Positions 1 to 8,316 of a DNA stretch of 64,000 nt are shown here, one piece after another (the stretch's first letter is position 1; each line of letters begins with the position of its first letter). Made by a program: the position numbers and the translations under genes. Under the pieces are notes generated by a model that had not been told where the DNA came from, did not search any database, and worked only from the letters and a program-made list of their open reading frames with translations. Origin of the DNA: Burkholderia sp. HI2500 (GTDB lineage Bacteria; Pseudomonadota; Gammaproteobacteria; Burkholderiales; Burkholderiaceae); contig NZ_NKFL01000007.1 of assembly GCF_002223055.1 (NCBI RefSeq), positions 248,001-312,000 of the forward strand, in the 5' to 3' direction.

Positions 1-2
1 CG

Positions 3-833
3 ATGCGCCTGATCGATGCGTTCATGCAGACCGGCATGGCCGACGGTTGCCGGGTCATGACGCCCGGTGAAGCGGCGGCAGTGGCGCCGGAGTTGCGGCT
101 CGACGGTGCGCAGGGCGTGCTGCACAGCCCGCATGAACTGCGCATCGAGCCGCGTACGGCGATCCCGTTGCTGGCGTCCTGGCTGGCGGAACGTTTCGAC
201 GTGGCGTTTCGCTACGGCGAGATGGTGCACGAGGTGCGCACGCCGACCGTGCGTACGTCGCGCGGCGTGTTGCACGCGGAGCGCGTGATCGTCTGCGGCA
301 ATGCGGACAGCCGTCACTTGGTCGGCGACTGGTTCGCGCGGCACGCGGTGCGGCTGTGCCAGTTACAGATGCTGCGCGTGCGGCCGCGTCGCTCGCTGGC
401 GCTGCGCGCCGCGGTGATGAGCGACCTGAGCCTGCTGCGTTACGCGGGTTTCGCGGCGCTGCCCGCCGCCGACGCATTGCGCACGCGCCTGAAAGCGGAG
501 GAACCCGTGTGCCTCGGTTACGGCATCCACCTGATCGCGGTGCAGAGCGCCGACGGCAGTCTCGTGGTGGGCGATTCGCATGAATATGGCGCCGCACCGC
601 TGCCGTTCGCGACGCAGGAGATCGATGCGCAGATCCTGCGCCTGCTGCACGAGACGCTCGATGCGCCGGAACTGGACATCGTCGAACGCTGGACCGGCAG
701 CTATCCGTCGGCAGCCGATGCCGATTGCGTGATCGAGGCGCCGGATGACGGCACGCGCGTCGTCGTCGTGACGAGCGGCGCCGGGATGAGCACGGGCTTC
801 GGGATCGCACAGGACGTGTTTGCCGCGTGGTGA
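3..833 (+). CDS. FAD-dependent oxidoreductase (DadA/GlpO-like), 5' end missing
   Basis: The reading frame is open at the left window edge, so the N-terminal Rossmann fold with its GxGxxG motif lies outside and the visible ATG at 3 need not be the real start. The visible 276 residues match the substrate and C-terminal FAD portions of small D-amino-acid-oxidase-like flavoproteins; the closing stretch VVVVTSGAGMSTGFGIAQ is the typical C-terminal flavin-contacting segment. It resembles the TIGR03364-type oxidoreductases, but the substrate cannot be read from this part. It is co-directional with the importer/lyase genes downstream, separated by about 360 bases that hold possible HutC-type operators, so it may be a separate unit. 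Confidence 0.7.
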   Translation: MRLIDAFMQTGMADGCRVMTPGEAAAVAPELRLDGAQGVLHSPHELRIEPRTAIPLLASWLAERFDVAFRYGEMVHEVRTPTVRTSRGVLHAERVIVCGNADSRHLVGDWFARHAVRLCQLQMLRVRPRRSLALRAAVMSDLSLLRYAGFAALPAADALRTRLKAEEPVCLGYGIHLIAVQSADGSLVVGDSHEYGAAPLPFATQEIDAQILRLLHETLDAPELDIVERWTGSYPSAADADCVIEAPDDGTRVVVVTSGAGMSTGFGIAQDVFAAW

Positions 834-958
834 GGACGGGGCCTGCGCGTCGCGCAGTCGCCAGTTCGCGGGAGGCGTGCGAGCGATGCGCCTGCCGGCA
901 TGACGGCACGATTCGCCGGCTGTTTTAGTGTGTTTAGCGAAACATTCGAATCACGAAT

Positions 959-970
959 TTGTCTAGTCAT
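959..970 (+). promoter_or_regulatory. Possible HutC-type operator, upstream copy
   Basis: TTGTCTAGTCAT resembles one arm arrangement of the TTGTnTAnACAA operator class used by HutC/GntR regulators. It is weaker than the copy at 1119-1130 and is called mainly because it lies in the same promoter region. Confidence 0.35.
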
Positions 971-1114
971 CCTGATCGAAAGATCAGATGAAATGCACCA
1001 TGTTCGTGCCGGGAATCACCACCGCGAGGCACGTCAGAGCCCCGGAATTAGGGGATTTCCCGCGTTTTCCCGGTTTTTTTTGATCAACGCTTGTCGCTCG
1101 TTTTTTCTTCTTGC

Positions 1115-1132
1115 ATGCTTGTATAGACAAAT
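1115..1132 (+). promoter_or_regulatory. Likely HutC-type operator
   Basis: ATGCTTGTATAGACAAAT contains the near-palindrome TTGTATAGACAA (1119-1130), which is very close to the known HutC operator of enterobacterial hut operons. It lies about 60 bases upstream of the binding-protein start. A HutC-family gene ends this cluster, so autoregulation of the whole operon is the natural inference. Confidence 0.6.
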
Positions 1133-1190
1133 TCCTGAGGCCGCTTGCATGACCGAAGGGATGACGATCTTCAACACAAGGAGAAATCTC

Positions 1191-2051
1191 GTGAACGGCA
1201 AGCGCATCAAGTGGGCAGTCAGGACGATCGGCATCATCGCAGCGGCAGCGGCCACGCTTTCCGCGCCGGTGCAGGCGAAGGAATGGAAGACGGTGACGGT
1301 GGCGCTCGAGGGCGGCTACGCGCCGTGGAACCTCACACTGCCGGGCGGCAAGCTCGGCGGCTTCGAGCCCGAACTGCTCGCCAACGTGTGCGAGCGGATC
1401 AAGGTGCAGTGCAACATGGTCGCGCAGGACTGGGACGGGATGATCCCGGGGCTGCAGGCCGGCAAGTTCGATGTCCTGATGGATGCGATCTCGATCACGC
1501 CGGAGCGCGAGAAGATCCTGCTGTTCTCGCGTCCTTATGCCGCGACGCCCGCGACGTTCGCCGTCACCGATACGAAGATCTTGCCGAAGGCGGCGCCGGG
1601 CGCGCCGATCGTCAAGCTGTCGGGCGACGCGAATGCCGACAAATCGACCGTCGACGCGCTGCGCAAGCAGCTGAAGGGCAAGACGATCGGCATCCAGTCG
1701 GGCACCGTCTACACGAAGTTCATCAACGACAGCTTCAAGGACATCGCGTCGATCCGCGTGTACAAGACCTCGCCCGAGCGCGATCTCGACCTCGTCGCCG
1801 GCCGCATCGACGCGTCGTTCGACGATGTCACGTACTACGCGGCGAACAACACGAAGAAGGACACCGCATCGATCGTGCTCGCGGGGCCGAAGCTCGGCGG
1901 ACCGATCTGGGGGCCGGGCGAAGGGCTCGCGTTCCGCAAGCAGGATGCCGACCTGAAGACGAAGTTCGATACGGCGATCGGCGCCGCGCTCGCGGACGGC
2001 ACCGTGAAGAAGCTCGCCGACAAGTGGTTCAAGACCGACGTCACCCCGTAA
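1191..2051 (+). CDS. Polar amino-acid-type ABC transporter, periplasmic binding protein
   Basis: A 286-residue binding protein of the HisJ/ArgT-like family (SBP_bac_3). The GTG at 1191 is chosen because AGGAG lies 6 bases upstream and translation then starts directly with a Sec signal peptide (MNGKRIKWAVRTIG..., cleavage near PVQA-KEW); the longer frame upstream has no plausible start. Family landmarks include the early GGYAPWN strand, FEPELLANV, and DVLMDAISITPEREKILLFS, the ligand-domain signature. It delivers a small zwitterionic ligand to the two permeases downstream. Because the same operon holds a MIO-less HAL-type lyase, a betaine such as ergothioneine is a possible ligand, but histidine-like amino acids cannot be excluded. 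Confidence 0.88.
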   Translation: MNGKRIKWAVRTIGIIAAAAATLSAPVQAKEWKTVTVALEGGYAPWNLTLPGGKLGGFEPELLANVCERIKVQCNMVAQDWDGMIPGLQAGKFDVLMDAISITPEREKILLFSRPYAATPATFAVTDTKILPKAAPGAPIVKLSGDANADKSTVDALRKQLKGKTIGIQSGTVYTKFINDSFKDIASIRVYKTSPERDLDLVAGRIDASFDDVTYYAANNTKKDTASIVLAGPKLGGPIWGPGEGLAFRKQDADLKTKFDTAIGAALADGTVKKLADKWFKTDVTP

Positions 2052-2143
2052 GCGCACGTCCGGCCGCCGCCGCGCAAGCGGCATGAGCTGAGCGCGGCGG
2101 CGCGCATCCTGCCGATCCTATCAACGCTTGCCGGGAGGCACGC

Positions 2144-2866
2144 ATGGCGATCCTTGAAATGCTGGGCTTCGGAACCGAAGGCTGGGGCGGTGTGCTGCTG
2201 CTCGCCGCGCTGATGACGGTCGCGCTGACGCTTGCCGCGCTCGCGGTCGGCGCCGTGATCGGCGCGGGCATCGCGGCCGCGAAGCTGTCGCGCTATCGCA
2301 GCGCCCGCCTGCTCGGCGACCTGTACACGACGGTGTTTCGCGGCGTGCCCGAACTGCTCGTCATCTACCTGTTCTATTTCGGCGGCTCGACGCTCGTCAC
2401 GGCCGTGGGCCAGTGGTTCGGTGCGGAAGGCTTCATCGGCGTGCCGCCGTTCGTGATCGGCGCGCTCGCGGTGGGGATGATTTCCGGTGCGTACCAGGCC
2501 GAGGTGTATCGCGCGGCCGTGCTCGCGGTATCGAAGGGCGAGCTCGAAGCGGCGCGCTCGATCGGCATGCCGCGCAGCATGGTGCTGCGGCGCATCCTGA
2601 TTCCGCAGGTCCTGCGCTTCGCGTTGCCCGGCATCGGCAACGTGTGGCAGCTGAGCCTGAAGGATTCGGCGCTGATCTCGGTCACCGGGCTCGCCGAGCT
2701 GCTGCGCACGAGCCAGATCGCGGCGAATTCGACCCATCAGTATTTCGTGTTCTTCGTCGCGGGCGGTGCGCTCTACCTGGTCATGACGGGGCTGTCGAAC
2801 CGCGTGTTCAACCGCGCTGAAGCGATCGTCGGCCGGTCGTTCCGCCGCAACTTCGCACGCAACTGA
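2144..2866 (+). CDS. Polar amino-acid-type ABC transporter permease 1 (HisQ-like)
   Basis: A 240-residue inner-membrane permease with about five membrane segments and the EAA loop (ELEAARSIGMPRSMVLRRIL), which contacts the ATPase. The ATG at 2144 follows GGGAGG. Its length and the QxEVYRAA-type segment (QAEVYRAAVLAVSKGE) fit the HisQ/HisM family. It follows the binding protein by 92 bases and precedes the second permease by 10, so the importer is a heterodimeric-permease type. Confidence 0.9.
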   Translation: MAILEMLGFGTEGWGGVLLLAALMTVALTLAALAVGAVIGAGIAAAKLSRYRSARLLGDLYTTVFRGVPELLVIYLFYFGGSTLVTAVGQWFGAEGFIGVPPFVIGALAVGMISGAYQAEVYRAAVLAVSKGELEAARSIGMPRSMVLRRILIPQVLRFALPGIGNVWQLSLKDSALISVTGLAELLRTSQIAANSTHQYFVFFVAGGALYLVMTGLSNRVFNRAEAIVGRSFRRNFARN

Positions 2867-2876
2867 CGGAGCGCCC

Positions 2877-3623
2877 ATGTCACTCGATTTCGACTTCCTG
2901 TTCGACACGCTGCGCCAGCTGCTCGCGGCGGTACCGACCACGCTCGGCCTGTTCTTCGCGTCGCTCGTGCTCGGCGGCCTGCTGTCGCTCGTGATCGTCA
3001 CGATGCGCGTGTCGCCGCGCTGGCTGCCGAACCGCTTCGCGCGTGCCTACATCCTGGTGTTTCGTGGCTCGCCGCTGCTGATCCAGATGTTTCTCGTGTA
3101 CTACGGGCTCGGCCAGTTCGGCGTGATCCGCGAGAGCTTCATGTGGCCGCTGCTGCGCGAGCCGTACGTGTGCGCGGTGCTGTCGCTCGCGCTGTGTACG
3201 GCCGGCTACACGGCCGAGATCCTGCGCGGCGGGCTGATGGCCGTGCCGGTCGGGCAGATCGAGGCCGGCTATTCGATCGGCCTGTCGGGCTTCGCGCTGC
3301 TGCGCCGCGTGATCGGCCCGATCGCGCTGCGCCAGTGCCTGCCCGCGTATTCGACCGAAGCCGTGCTGCTGGTCAAGTCGACCGCGCTCGCCAGCCTCGT
3401 GACCGTGTGGGAGGTGACGGGCGTCGCGCAGCAGATCATCCAGCAAACCTACCGGACGACCGAGGTGTTCGTGTGTGCGGCCCTCATCTACCTGGGCCTG
3501 AACTTCATCATCGTCCGCCTGCTCGGCGCGCTCGAATGGCGGCTGTCGGGCCACCTGCGCGCGCCGAAGCCGTCCGGCGCACCCGCGGCCGACGCACGCA
3601 ATGCGCGACGTGTCGCATCCTGA
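2877..3623 (+). CDS. Polar amino-acid-type ABC transporter permease 2 (HisM-like)
   Basis: A 248-residue permease, second half of the importer channel. It shows the family motifs FRGSPLLIQMFLVYYG and TAGYTAEILRGGL, followed by the EAA loop (QIEAGYSIGLSGFALLRRVI). The start at 2877 has GGAG 7 bases upstream. The C-terminal tail (about 25 residues, Ala/Pro/Arg-rich) is longer than usual and probably cytoplasmic. Confidence 0.9.
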   Translation: MSLDFDFLFDTLRQLLAAVPTTLGLFFASLVLGGLLSLVIVTMRVSPRWLPNRFARAYILVFRGSPLLIQMFLVYYGLGQFGVIRESFMWPLLREPYVCAVLSLALCTAGYTAEILRGGLMAVPVGQIEAGYSIGLSGFALLRRVIGPIALRQCLPAYSTEAVLLVKSTALASLVTVWEVTGVAQQIIQQTYRTTEVFVCAALIYLGLNFIIVRLLGALEWRLSGHLRAPKPSGAPAADARNARRVAS

Positions 3624-3650
3624 CCGCGTCCTTCCTTCCAGGAGAAATCG

Positions 3651-4442
3651 ATGAATACCGCTGCTCCCGTCGCCCTGTCGGTCAGGAACATCCACAAGTC
3701 GTTCGGCGATCACCACGTGCTGAAGGGCATTTCGCTCGACGCGCACGAAGGCGACGTCATCTCGATCCTCGGTGCGAGCGGCTCGGGCAAGAGCACCTTC
3801 CTGCGCTGCCTGAACCTGCTCGAAACGCCCGACGACGGCTCGGTCGCGCTCGCCGGCGAGGAACTGAAGATGAAGCGCGCGCGCGACGGCAAGCTGCATC
3901 CGGGCGACCGGCGCCAGGTCGACCGCATTCGCTCGCAGCTCGGGATGGTGTTCCAGAACTTCAACCTGTGGTCGCACATGACCGTGCTCGACAATCTCGT
4001 CGAAGGGCCGCTGCGCGTGCAGAAGCGCAGTCGCGCGGAAGCGGTCGAGGAAGCCGAGGCGCTGCTCGCGCGCGTCGGCCTCGCGGACAAGCGCGGCTAC
4101 TATCCGGCCCATCTGTCGGGCGGCCAGCAGCAGCGGGTCGCGATCGCGCGGGCGCTCGCGATGCATCCGAAGGTGATGCTGTTCGACGAACCGACGTCGG
4201 CGCTCGATCCTGAGCTGGTCGGCGAGGTGCTGCGCGTGATGCGCTCGCTCGCGGAGGAAGGGCGCACGATGCTGGTCGTCACGCACGAGATGGGTTTCGC
4301 GCGGCACGTGTCGAATCGCGTGATGTTCCTGCATCAGGGCGAGGTCGATGCGGACGGGACGCCTGGCGAACTGTTCGGCGGCCAGTGCTCCGAACGCTTC
4401 CGCCAGTTCGTGTCGAGCCATCATGACCGTGCCGCGAACTGA
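3651..4442 (+). CDS. Polar amino-acid-type ABC transporter ATPase (HisP-like)
   Basis: A 263-residue ATPase. Walker A is GASGSGKST (residues 41-49), the signature is LSGGQQQR, Walker B is VMLFDEP, followed by the H-loop THEMGF. The Q-loop context [14 protein letters not shown] is that of the HisP/GlnQ group. The start at 3651 has AGGAG upstream. It ends 7 bases before the lyase start, so importer and lyase are almost certainly co-transcribed. Confidence 0.93.
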   Translation: MNTAAPVALSVRNIHKSFGDHHVLKGISLDAHEGDVISILGASGSGKSTFLRCLNLLETPDDGSVALAGEELKMKRARDGKLHPGDRRQVDRIRSQLGMVFQNFNLWSHMTVLDNLVEGPLRVQKRSRAEAVEEAEALLARVGLADKRGYYPAHLSGGQQQRVAIARALAMHPKVMLFDEPTSALDPELVGEVLRVMRSLAEEGRTMLVVTHEMGFARHVSNRVMFLHQGEVDADGTPGELFGGQCSERFRQFVSSHHDRAAN

Positions 4443-4449
4443 GGCCGCC

Positions 4450-5943
4450 ATGACCGTATTCCGTTCGGCCCGGCCGCTCGACTGGCGGCAGATCGCGGCG
4501 GTGGCGGCCGGCGCGCCGCTCGCGTTGACCGACGACGCGCGCGGGCGTGTCGTCGCGGCGCGCGAACTCGTCGACGCAATCGTCGCGCGCGGCATTCGCG
4601 CATATGGCGTCAACACGGGCGTCGGTGCGCTATGCGACGTGATCGTGTCGCCCGCGCAGCAGGGCACGCTGTCGCGCAACATCCTGATGAGCCACGCGGT
4701 CGGCGTCGGCGCGCCGCTCGGGGCGGCGGAAACGCGCGCGATCATCGCGGCCGCGATCAACAATTACGCGCACGGGCATTCCGGCGTGCGGGCCGACATC
4801 GTCGACCAGCTGGTCGCCCTGCTCGAGCACGATTGCTTGCCGGAAGTGCCGGCGCACGGGTCGGTCGGCTACCTGACCCACATGGCGCACGTCGCGCTCG
4901 TCTGTATCGGGCACGGCCACGCGCGTCATCGCGGCGAACGCGTGCGTGGCGACGAAGCGTTGCGCCGCATCGGCCGCGAGCCGCTGGCGCTCGGCGCCAA
5001 GGAGGGGCTGAGCCTCGTCAACGGCACGCCGTGCGTGACGGGGCTCGCCGCGCTCGCGCTCGCGCGCGCCGAGCGGTTGCTCGACTGGGCCGACTGGATC
5101 GCGGCGACGAGCTTCGAGAATCTCGGCGGCCAGCTCGCCGCGTTCGATCCGGCGTCGCTGGCGCTGCGCATTTCGCCCGGCATCGGGCACGTCGGCGCGC
5201 GTTTGCGTGCGATGCTCGCCGACAGCGCGATGCTCGCCGCGGCGAACGGGCGACATACGCAGGACCCGCTCAGCCTGCGCACGATTCCGCACGTGCACGG
5301 CGCGGCGCGCGACGTGCTGGCGGTCACGGCGGAAGTCGTCGACCGCGAGCTCGCGTCCGTGACCGACAATCCGATCGTCGCGGGCACCCGGGACGCGCCG
5401 GCCGTCCATTCGCAGGCGCATGCGGTCGGCGCGGGCATCGCGCTCGCGATGGACAGCCTTGCGGCCGCGATGGCGCAGGTCGCGGCGATTGCCGAGCGGC
5501 GGCTCGACCGGCTCGTCAATCCGCTCGTGAGCGGGCTGCCGGCATTTCTCGCGGCGCCGGGCGGCACGTGTTCCGGGTTCATGATCGCCCAGTACACCGC
5601 GGTCGCGCTGGTGGCGCAGAACCAGCGGCTCGCCGCGCCCGCGAGCCTCGACGGCGGCATCACGTCGGGCCTGCAGGAAGATCACCTGTGCCATGCGACG
5701 CCGGCCGCGCTGAAGGCGCTCGACATCATCGAGAACACCACGCGCGTGCTCGCGATCGAGTTGCTGGCCGCCGCGCAGGCGTACGATTTGCAGGAGAACG
5801 AAGCGTCGCGGGCGGCGCCGACCGACGCGCTGTGGCGTTACGTGCGCGACCGCGTGCCGGCATATCACGACGACCGGCCGCTCGCGGACGACATCGCGAG
5901 CGCGGCCGCCATCGTCGCGGGCGTACCGCCGTCGCTGGCGTGA
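4450..5943 (+). CDS. HAL/PAL-fold lyase lacking the MIO triad; probable ergothionase-type enzyme
   Basis: A 497-residue protein that aligns with histidine ammonia-lyase over its whole length: YGVNTG (52-57, with the catalytic Tyr), RNILMSH, GSVG (137-140), SLVNGTPC, ASVTDNP, a QNQRLAAPASLDGG segment and RVLAIELLAAAQA. In true HutH the segment reads GSVGASGDLAPLAH; here it reads GSVGYLTHMAH, so the Ala-Ser-Gly that cyclises to the MIO electrophile is deleted. A deletion in the catalytic centre within an otherwise intact sequence is a feature of ergothionases, which eliminate trimethylamine from ergothioneine to give thiourocanate by acid/base catalysis. The neighbouring importer and HutC-type regulator fit uptake and induction. 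Family membership is seen directly; the ergothionase assignment is inference. Confidence 0.75.
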   Translation: MTVFRSARPLDWRQIAAVAAGAPLALTDDARGRVVAARELVDAIVARGIRAYGVNTGVGALCDVIVSPAQQGTLSRNILMSHAVGVGAPLGAAETRAIIAAAINNYAHGHSGVRADIVDQLVALLEHDCLPEVPAHGSVGYLTHMAHVALVCIGHGHARHRGERVRGDEALRRIGREPLALGAKEGLSLVNGTPCVTGLAALALARAERLLDWADWIAATSFENLGGQLAAFDPASLALRISPGIGHVGARLRAMLADSAMLAAANGRHTQDPLSLRTIPHVHGAARDVLAVTAEVVDRELASVTDNPIVAGTRDAPAVHSQAHAVGAGIALAMDSLAAAMAQVAAIAERRLDRLVNPLVSGLPAFLAAPGGTCSGFMIAQYTAVALVAQNQRLAAPASLDGGITSGLQEDHLCHATPAALKALDIIENTTRVLAIELLAAAQAYDLQENEASRAAPTDALWRYVRDRVPAYHDDRPLADDIASAAAIVAGVPPSLA

Positions 5944-5999
5944 CGCAGCGGCGGGGCGACGGTCGGCAGGTCATCCCATCTTCATTCGATCGAGGGCGC

Positions 6000-6755
6000 A
6001 TGAACGAAGCGGAACGATATACGGCGGCCCGGCCGGGGGCCGTACCGGGCGACGACGTGCCGGCACGCGCGCTGCCGGCCTACCAGCAGATCAAGCGCTA
6101 CGTGGTCGAGCGGATCGCGAACGGGGACTGGAAGCCCGGTGGCGCGATTCCGACCGAAGCCGAACTGGTCAAGGAGTTCGGCGTGGCGCGGATGACGGTA
6201 TCGCGTGCGCTGCGCGAGCTGACCGCCGAGCGTGTGCTGACCCGCATCCAGGGGGCGGGCACCTTCGTCGAGCGCCGTCATTATGAATCGACGGTGCTCG
6301 AGATCCGCAACATCGCGGACGAGATCGCCGAGCGCGGCCACCGGCACAGTGCACGCGTGCTGATGATCGAAAGCAGCGACGATCCCGAAGCGATCGAGGC
6401 GCTCGGACTTCGCACGGGGCCGGTGTTTCATTCGCGCATCGTGCATTGCGAGGAGGGCGAGCCGATCCAGTTCGAGGATCGCTACGTCAATCCGGCGCTG
6501 TTTCCCGACTATCTCGAGCAGGATTTCACGGTCGAGACCCCGAACCACTACATGGTGCGGCTCGCGCCGATCCAGCGCGCGGAATTCCGCATCTACGCGC
6601 AGAAGCCCGATGCGCAGGTGCGCCGGCACCTCGTGATGGAAATCGGCGAACCGTGTCTGCTGCTGCGGCGGCGCACGTGGGTCGGCGGGCAGGTCGCGAC
6701 GTCGGTGCAGCTGTGGCATCCGGCGTCACGGTTTCATCTGGCGGGGCGGGTGTAG
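6000..6755 (+). CDS. GntR/HutC-family transcriptional regulator
   Basis: A 251-residue regulator. An N-terminal winged helix (about residues 25-95; YQQIKRYVVERIANGDWKPG then PTEAELVKEFGVARMTVSRA) is followed by a UTRA ligand domain (about 110-245, with RIVHCEEGEPIQFEDRYVN). HutC itself represses histidine use and is released by urocanate. It follows the lyase by 56 bases on the same strand. HutC-like operators precede the first gene of the operon, so it probably controls its own cluster, and its inducer may be the lyase product (thiourocanate or urocanate). Confidence 0.9.
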   Translation: MNEAERYTAARPGAVPGDDVPARALPAYQQIKRYVVERIANGDWKPGGAIPTEAELVKEFGVARMTVSRALRELTAERVLTRIQGAGTFVERRHYESTVLEIRNIADEIAERGHRHSARVLMIESSDDPEAIEALGLRTGPVFHSRIVHCEEGEPIQFEDRYVNPALFPDYLEQDFTVETPNHYMVRLAPIQRAEFRIYAQKPDAQVRRHLVMEIGEPCLLLRRRTWVGGQVATSVQLWHPASRFHLAGRV

Positions 6756-7087
6756 GCAGGGTCGTGCGCTGCGGCGTTCGCTGTCGCTGTCGCTGTCGCT
6801 GTCGCGAAGGTGAGCGTCGGGTCAGGCTGCCGGCTTGCCGTTGCGCAAGCAACGTGCGGCGGGCGCTCAGGCCGCTTGCGCGGGCCGGTTGACCGGGTAC
6901 GCGAGCGCGGGATGTTCGCGCAGCGTCGCGCTTTCGTCATCGCGCCGGTAGACGCGACGTGTTGCGCGAACCGATCGACCGCGTTCAGGAAACCGGCCGC
7001 CGATACGTGCCGGTTGTTTGCCCGAACCCCGCGACCCGCGGCGATACCTGGCCGCGGGCCGCGCTTTGATGCGCGGTCACGCTGTCG
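6756..7087. other. Intergenic stretch between convergent units
   Basis: About 330 bases between the HutC-type gene and the end of the minus-strand zinc-ribbon operon. Apart from the short tandem repeat at 6779-6802 nothing is recognised; ORFs here are GC-rich shadows without ribosome binding sites. Confidence 0.5.
6779..6802. repeat. Hexanucleotide tandem repeat (CGCTGT)x4
   Basis: Four perfect copies of CGCTGT lie directly after the regulator gene. They are noncoding and just past the stop codon. Such repeats can vary in copy number but no function is suggested by the context. Confidence 0.8.
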
Positions 7088-8287
7088 TCAAGCGTGACGG
7101 CGCGCGCCGCATTCGCCGCAGAACAGGTCGTCGGCGGCCATCGGCTTGTGGCACTGCGCACAGGCCGTGGCCTCGCCCGCGGCGGCCGATTTCGGATCCG
7201 ACGCCGGCAGCGAAGCCGTCTCCGCTGCGCTCGCCGTGCTGGCGGCATGCGAGTCGCGTGCTTTGGCAAGGTGATCGGCGGCGCGTTCGCGTGCCTGTTC
7301 GGCGTGGCGTTTCGCGTCCGCGACGTGCTGGCTCAGCTTCTCTTCCGTTGCGGAGAAATCGACGCCGCTGACCGTCTGCAGATAGATGAGGCACGTGCCG
7401 TTGACGAACGTCAGGAACGGAATCACGAGACCGATCGCGAACAGCAGGCCGTTGCCGAAGCCGTACGCGCCCAGGTAGGCCATGCTGCGGTAGTCGAATC
7501 CGCCTCCCGCCGCCTCCGCGCCAAGGCCGTAGGCGCTGGCGTGCCGGCCGAGGCCGCCCAGGCCGCCGAGCGTGCCCATCAGGCCACCCAGCGGGCTGGT
7601 GCCGGTTGCCGCCGAGATCGACGATGCGATCGCGGCGCCGGTGCCGAGAATGCCGAACACGATGGCGGACAGCACGCCGACGAGCAGCAGCAGCCCGAAC
7701 ATCCGGACGATCACGCCGAGCAGCTGGCGGCGGCCGATCTGCAGCAGGCGCGCGGCGGTCTGCAGCGTCGTGTTGCCTTGCCAGATGGCGGGCGCGGCGA
7801 GCGGATAGCCGACGTACCCCATGCCGGCGAAGATCGCGCCCGCGGCGATCGCCGCGACCGGATACGCGATCGCGTACAGCAGCGGGCCGACGCCCGGGAG
7901 CTTGCAGACCAGGAACACGATCAGCAACGCGAGCAGCAGCAGGATCCAGCCGACCACCAGCAGTACGCCGATGCCGACGAGGCGGTGGACGCTGAACGTG
8001 GCCTGCAGCAGCGCGTCGACGAATCCGACCGATTCACCCTGTGCATCGCGCATCAGCACGATGCCGACCGCGGAATAGCCGATCAGCGAGATCGCGAGCG
8101 TCGCGATGACGAACAGCAGGCCGAGCACGGGGCTGTGGCCGAGTACCTGGATCGTGAGCATGGCCATCAGCATGCTGGCGACGAGCGCGAACGCGCACAT
8201 CGCGAGTGCGCGCCAGTTCGTGACGGCCTCGGCGGCACGCAGCAGGCCGAACTTTCCCGACACCGGGGCTTGATCGAGCGTTGACAT
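7088..8287 (-). CDS. Polytopic membrane protein with C-terminal zinc ribbon
   Basis: A 399-residue protein; the ATG at 8287 follows AAGGAGATTCAACG and so defines the start. Residues 1 to about 300 hold some five to six hydrophobic segments, including a Gly/Leu-rich stretch (GGLMGTLGGLGGLG). A charged, Ala-rich helical stretch follows (EEKLSQHVADAKRHAEQARERAADH), and the protein ends in a CxxC-x11-CxxC zinc ribbon (CAQCHKPMAADDLFCGECG). No established family is recognised. It is the last gene of a three-gene minus-strand operon whose first gene also begins with zinc ribbons, so the set probably works together at the inner membrane. Confidence 0.75.
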   Translation of the reverse strand: MSTLDQAPVSGKFGLLRAAEAVTNWRALAMCAFALVASMLMAMLTIQVLGHSPVLGLLFVIATLAISLIGYSAVGIVLMRDAQGESVGFVDALLQATFSVHRLVGIGVLLVVGWILLLLALLIVFLVCKLPGVGPLLYAIAYPVAAIAAGAIFAGMGYVGYPLAAPAIWQGNTTLQTAARLLQIGRRQLLGVIVRMFGLLLLVGVLSAIVFGILGTGAAIASSISAATGTSPLGGLMGTLGGLGGLGRHASAYGLGAEAAGGGFDYRSMAYLGAYGFGNGLLFAIGLVIPFLTFVNGTCLIYLQTVSGVDFSATEEKLSQHVADAKRHAEQARERAADHLAKARDSHAASTASAAETASLPASDPKSAAAGEATACAQCHKPMAADDLFCGECGARRHA

Positions 8288-8316
8288 CGTTGAATCTCCT
8301 TGCAGGGGCGGGCCGG

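Larger units (their letters stand above)
834..1190 (+). promoter_or_regulatory. Intergenic control region of the importer/lyase operon
   Basis: No gene is seen in these 357 bases. They hold two HutC-like sites (about 959-970 and 1119-1130, listed separately). The stretch 1060-1110 is T-rich (runs of T at about 1074-1080 and 1101-1106) and less GC-rich than its neighbours, as expected of a promoter region. A GGAG ribosome binding site sits 6 bases before the GTG at 1191. Confidence 0.5.

Noticed and set aside
984..2084. Long minus-strand ORF of 366 codons opposite the binding-protein gene
   Set aside because: It mirrors the real gene in GC-rich DNA, is Arg/Asp-rich without any family motif, and has no ribosome binding site. 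Similar shadows at 2880-4763, 4630-5868, 14199-16169, 47642-49036 and 51647-53485 were rejected for the same reason.
4450..5943. Plain histidine ammonia-lyase (hutH) annotation
   Set aside because: The Ala-Ser-Gly triad required to form the MIO cofactor is absent.
6779..6802. CGCTGT tandem repeat as a phase-variation switch
   Set aside because: It lies downstream of a stop codon and before the end of a convergent gene, so changes in copy number would not affect a reading frame or an evident promoter.
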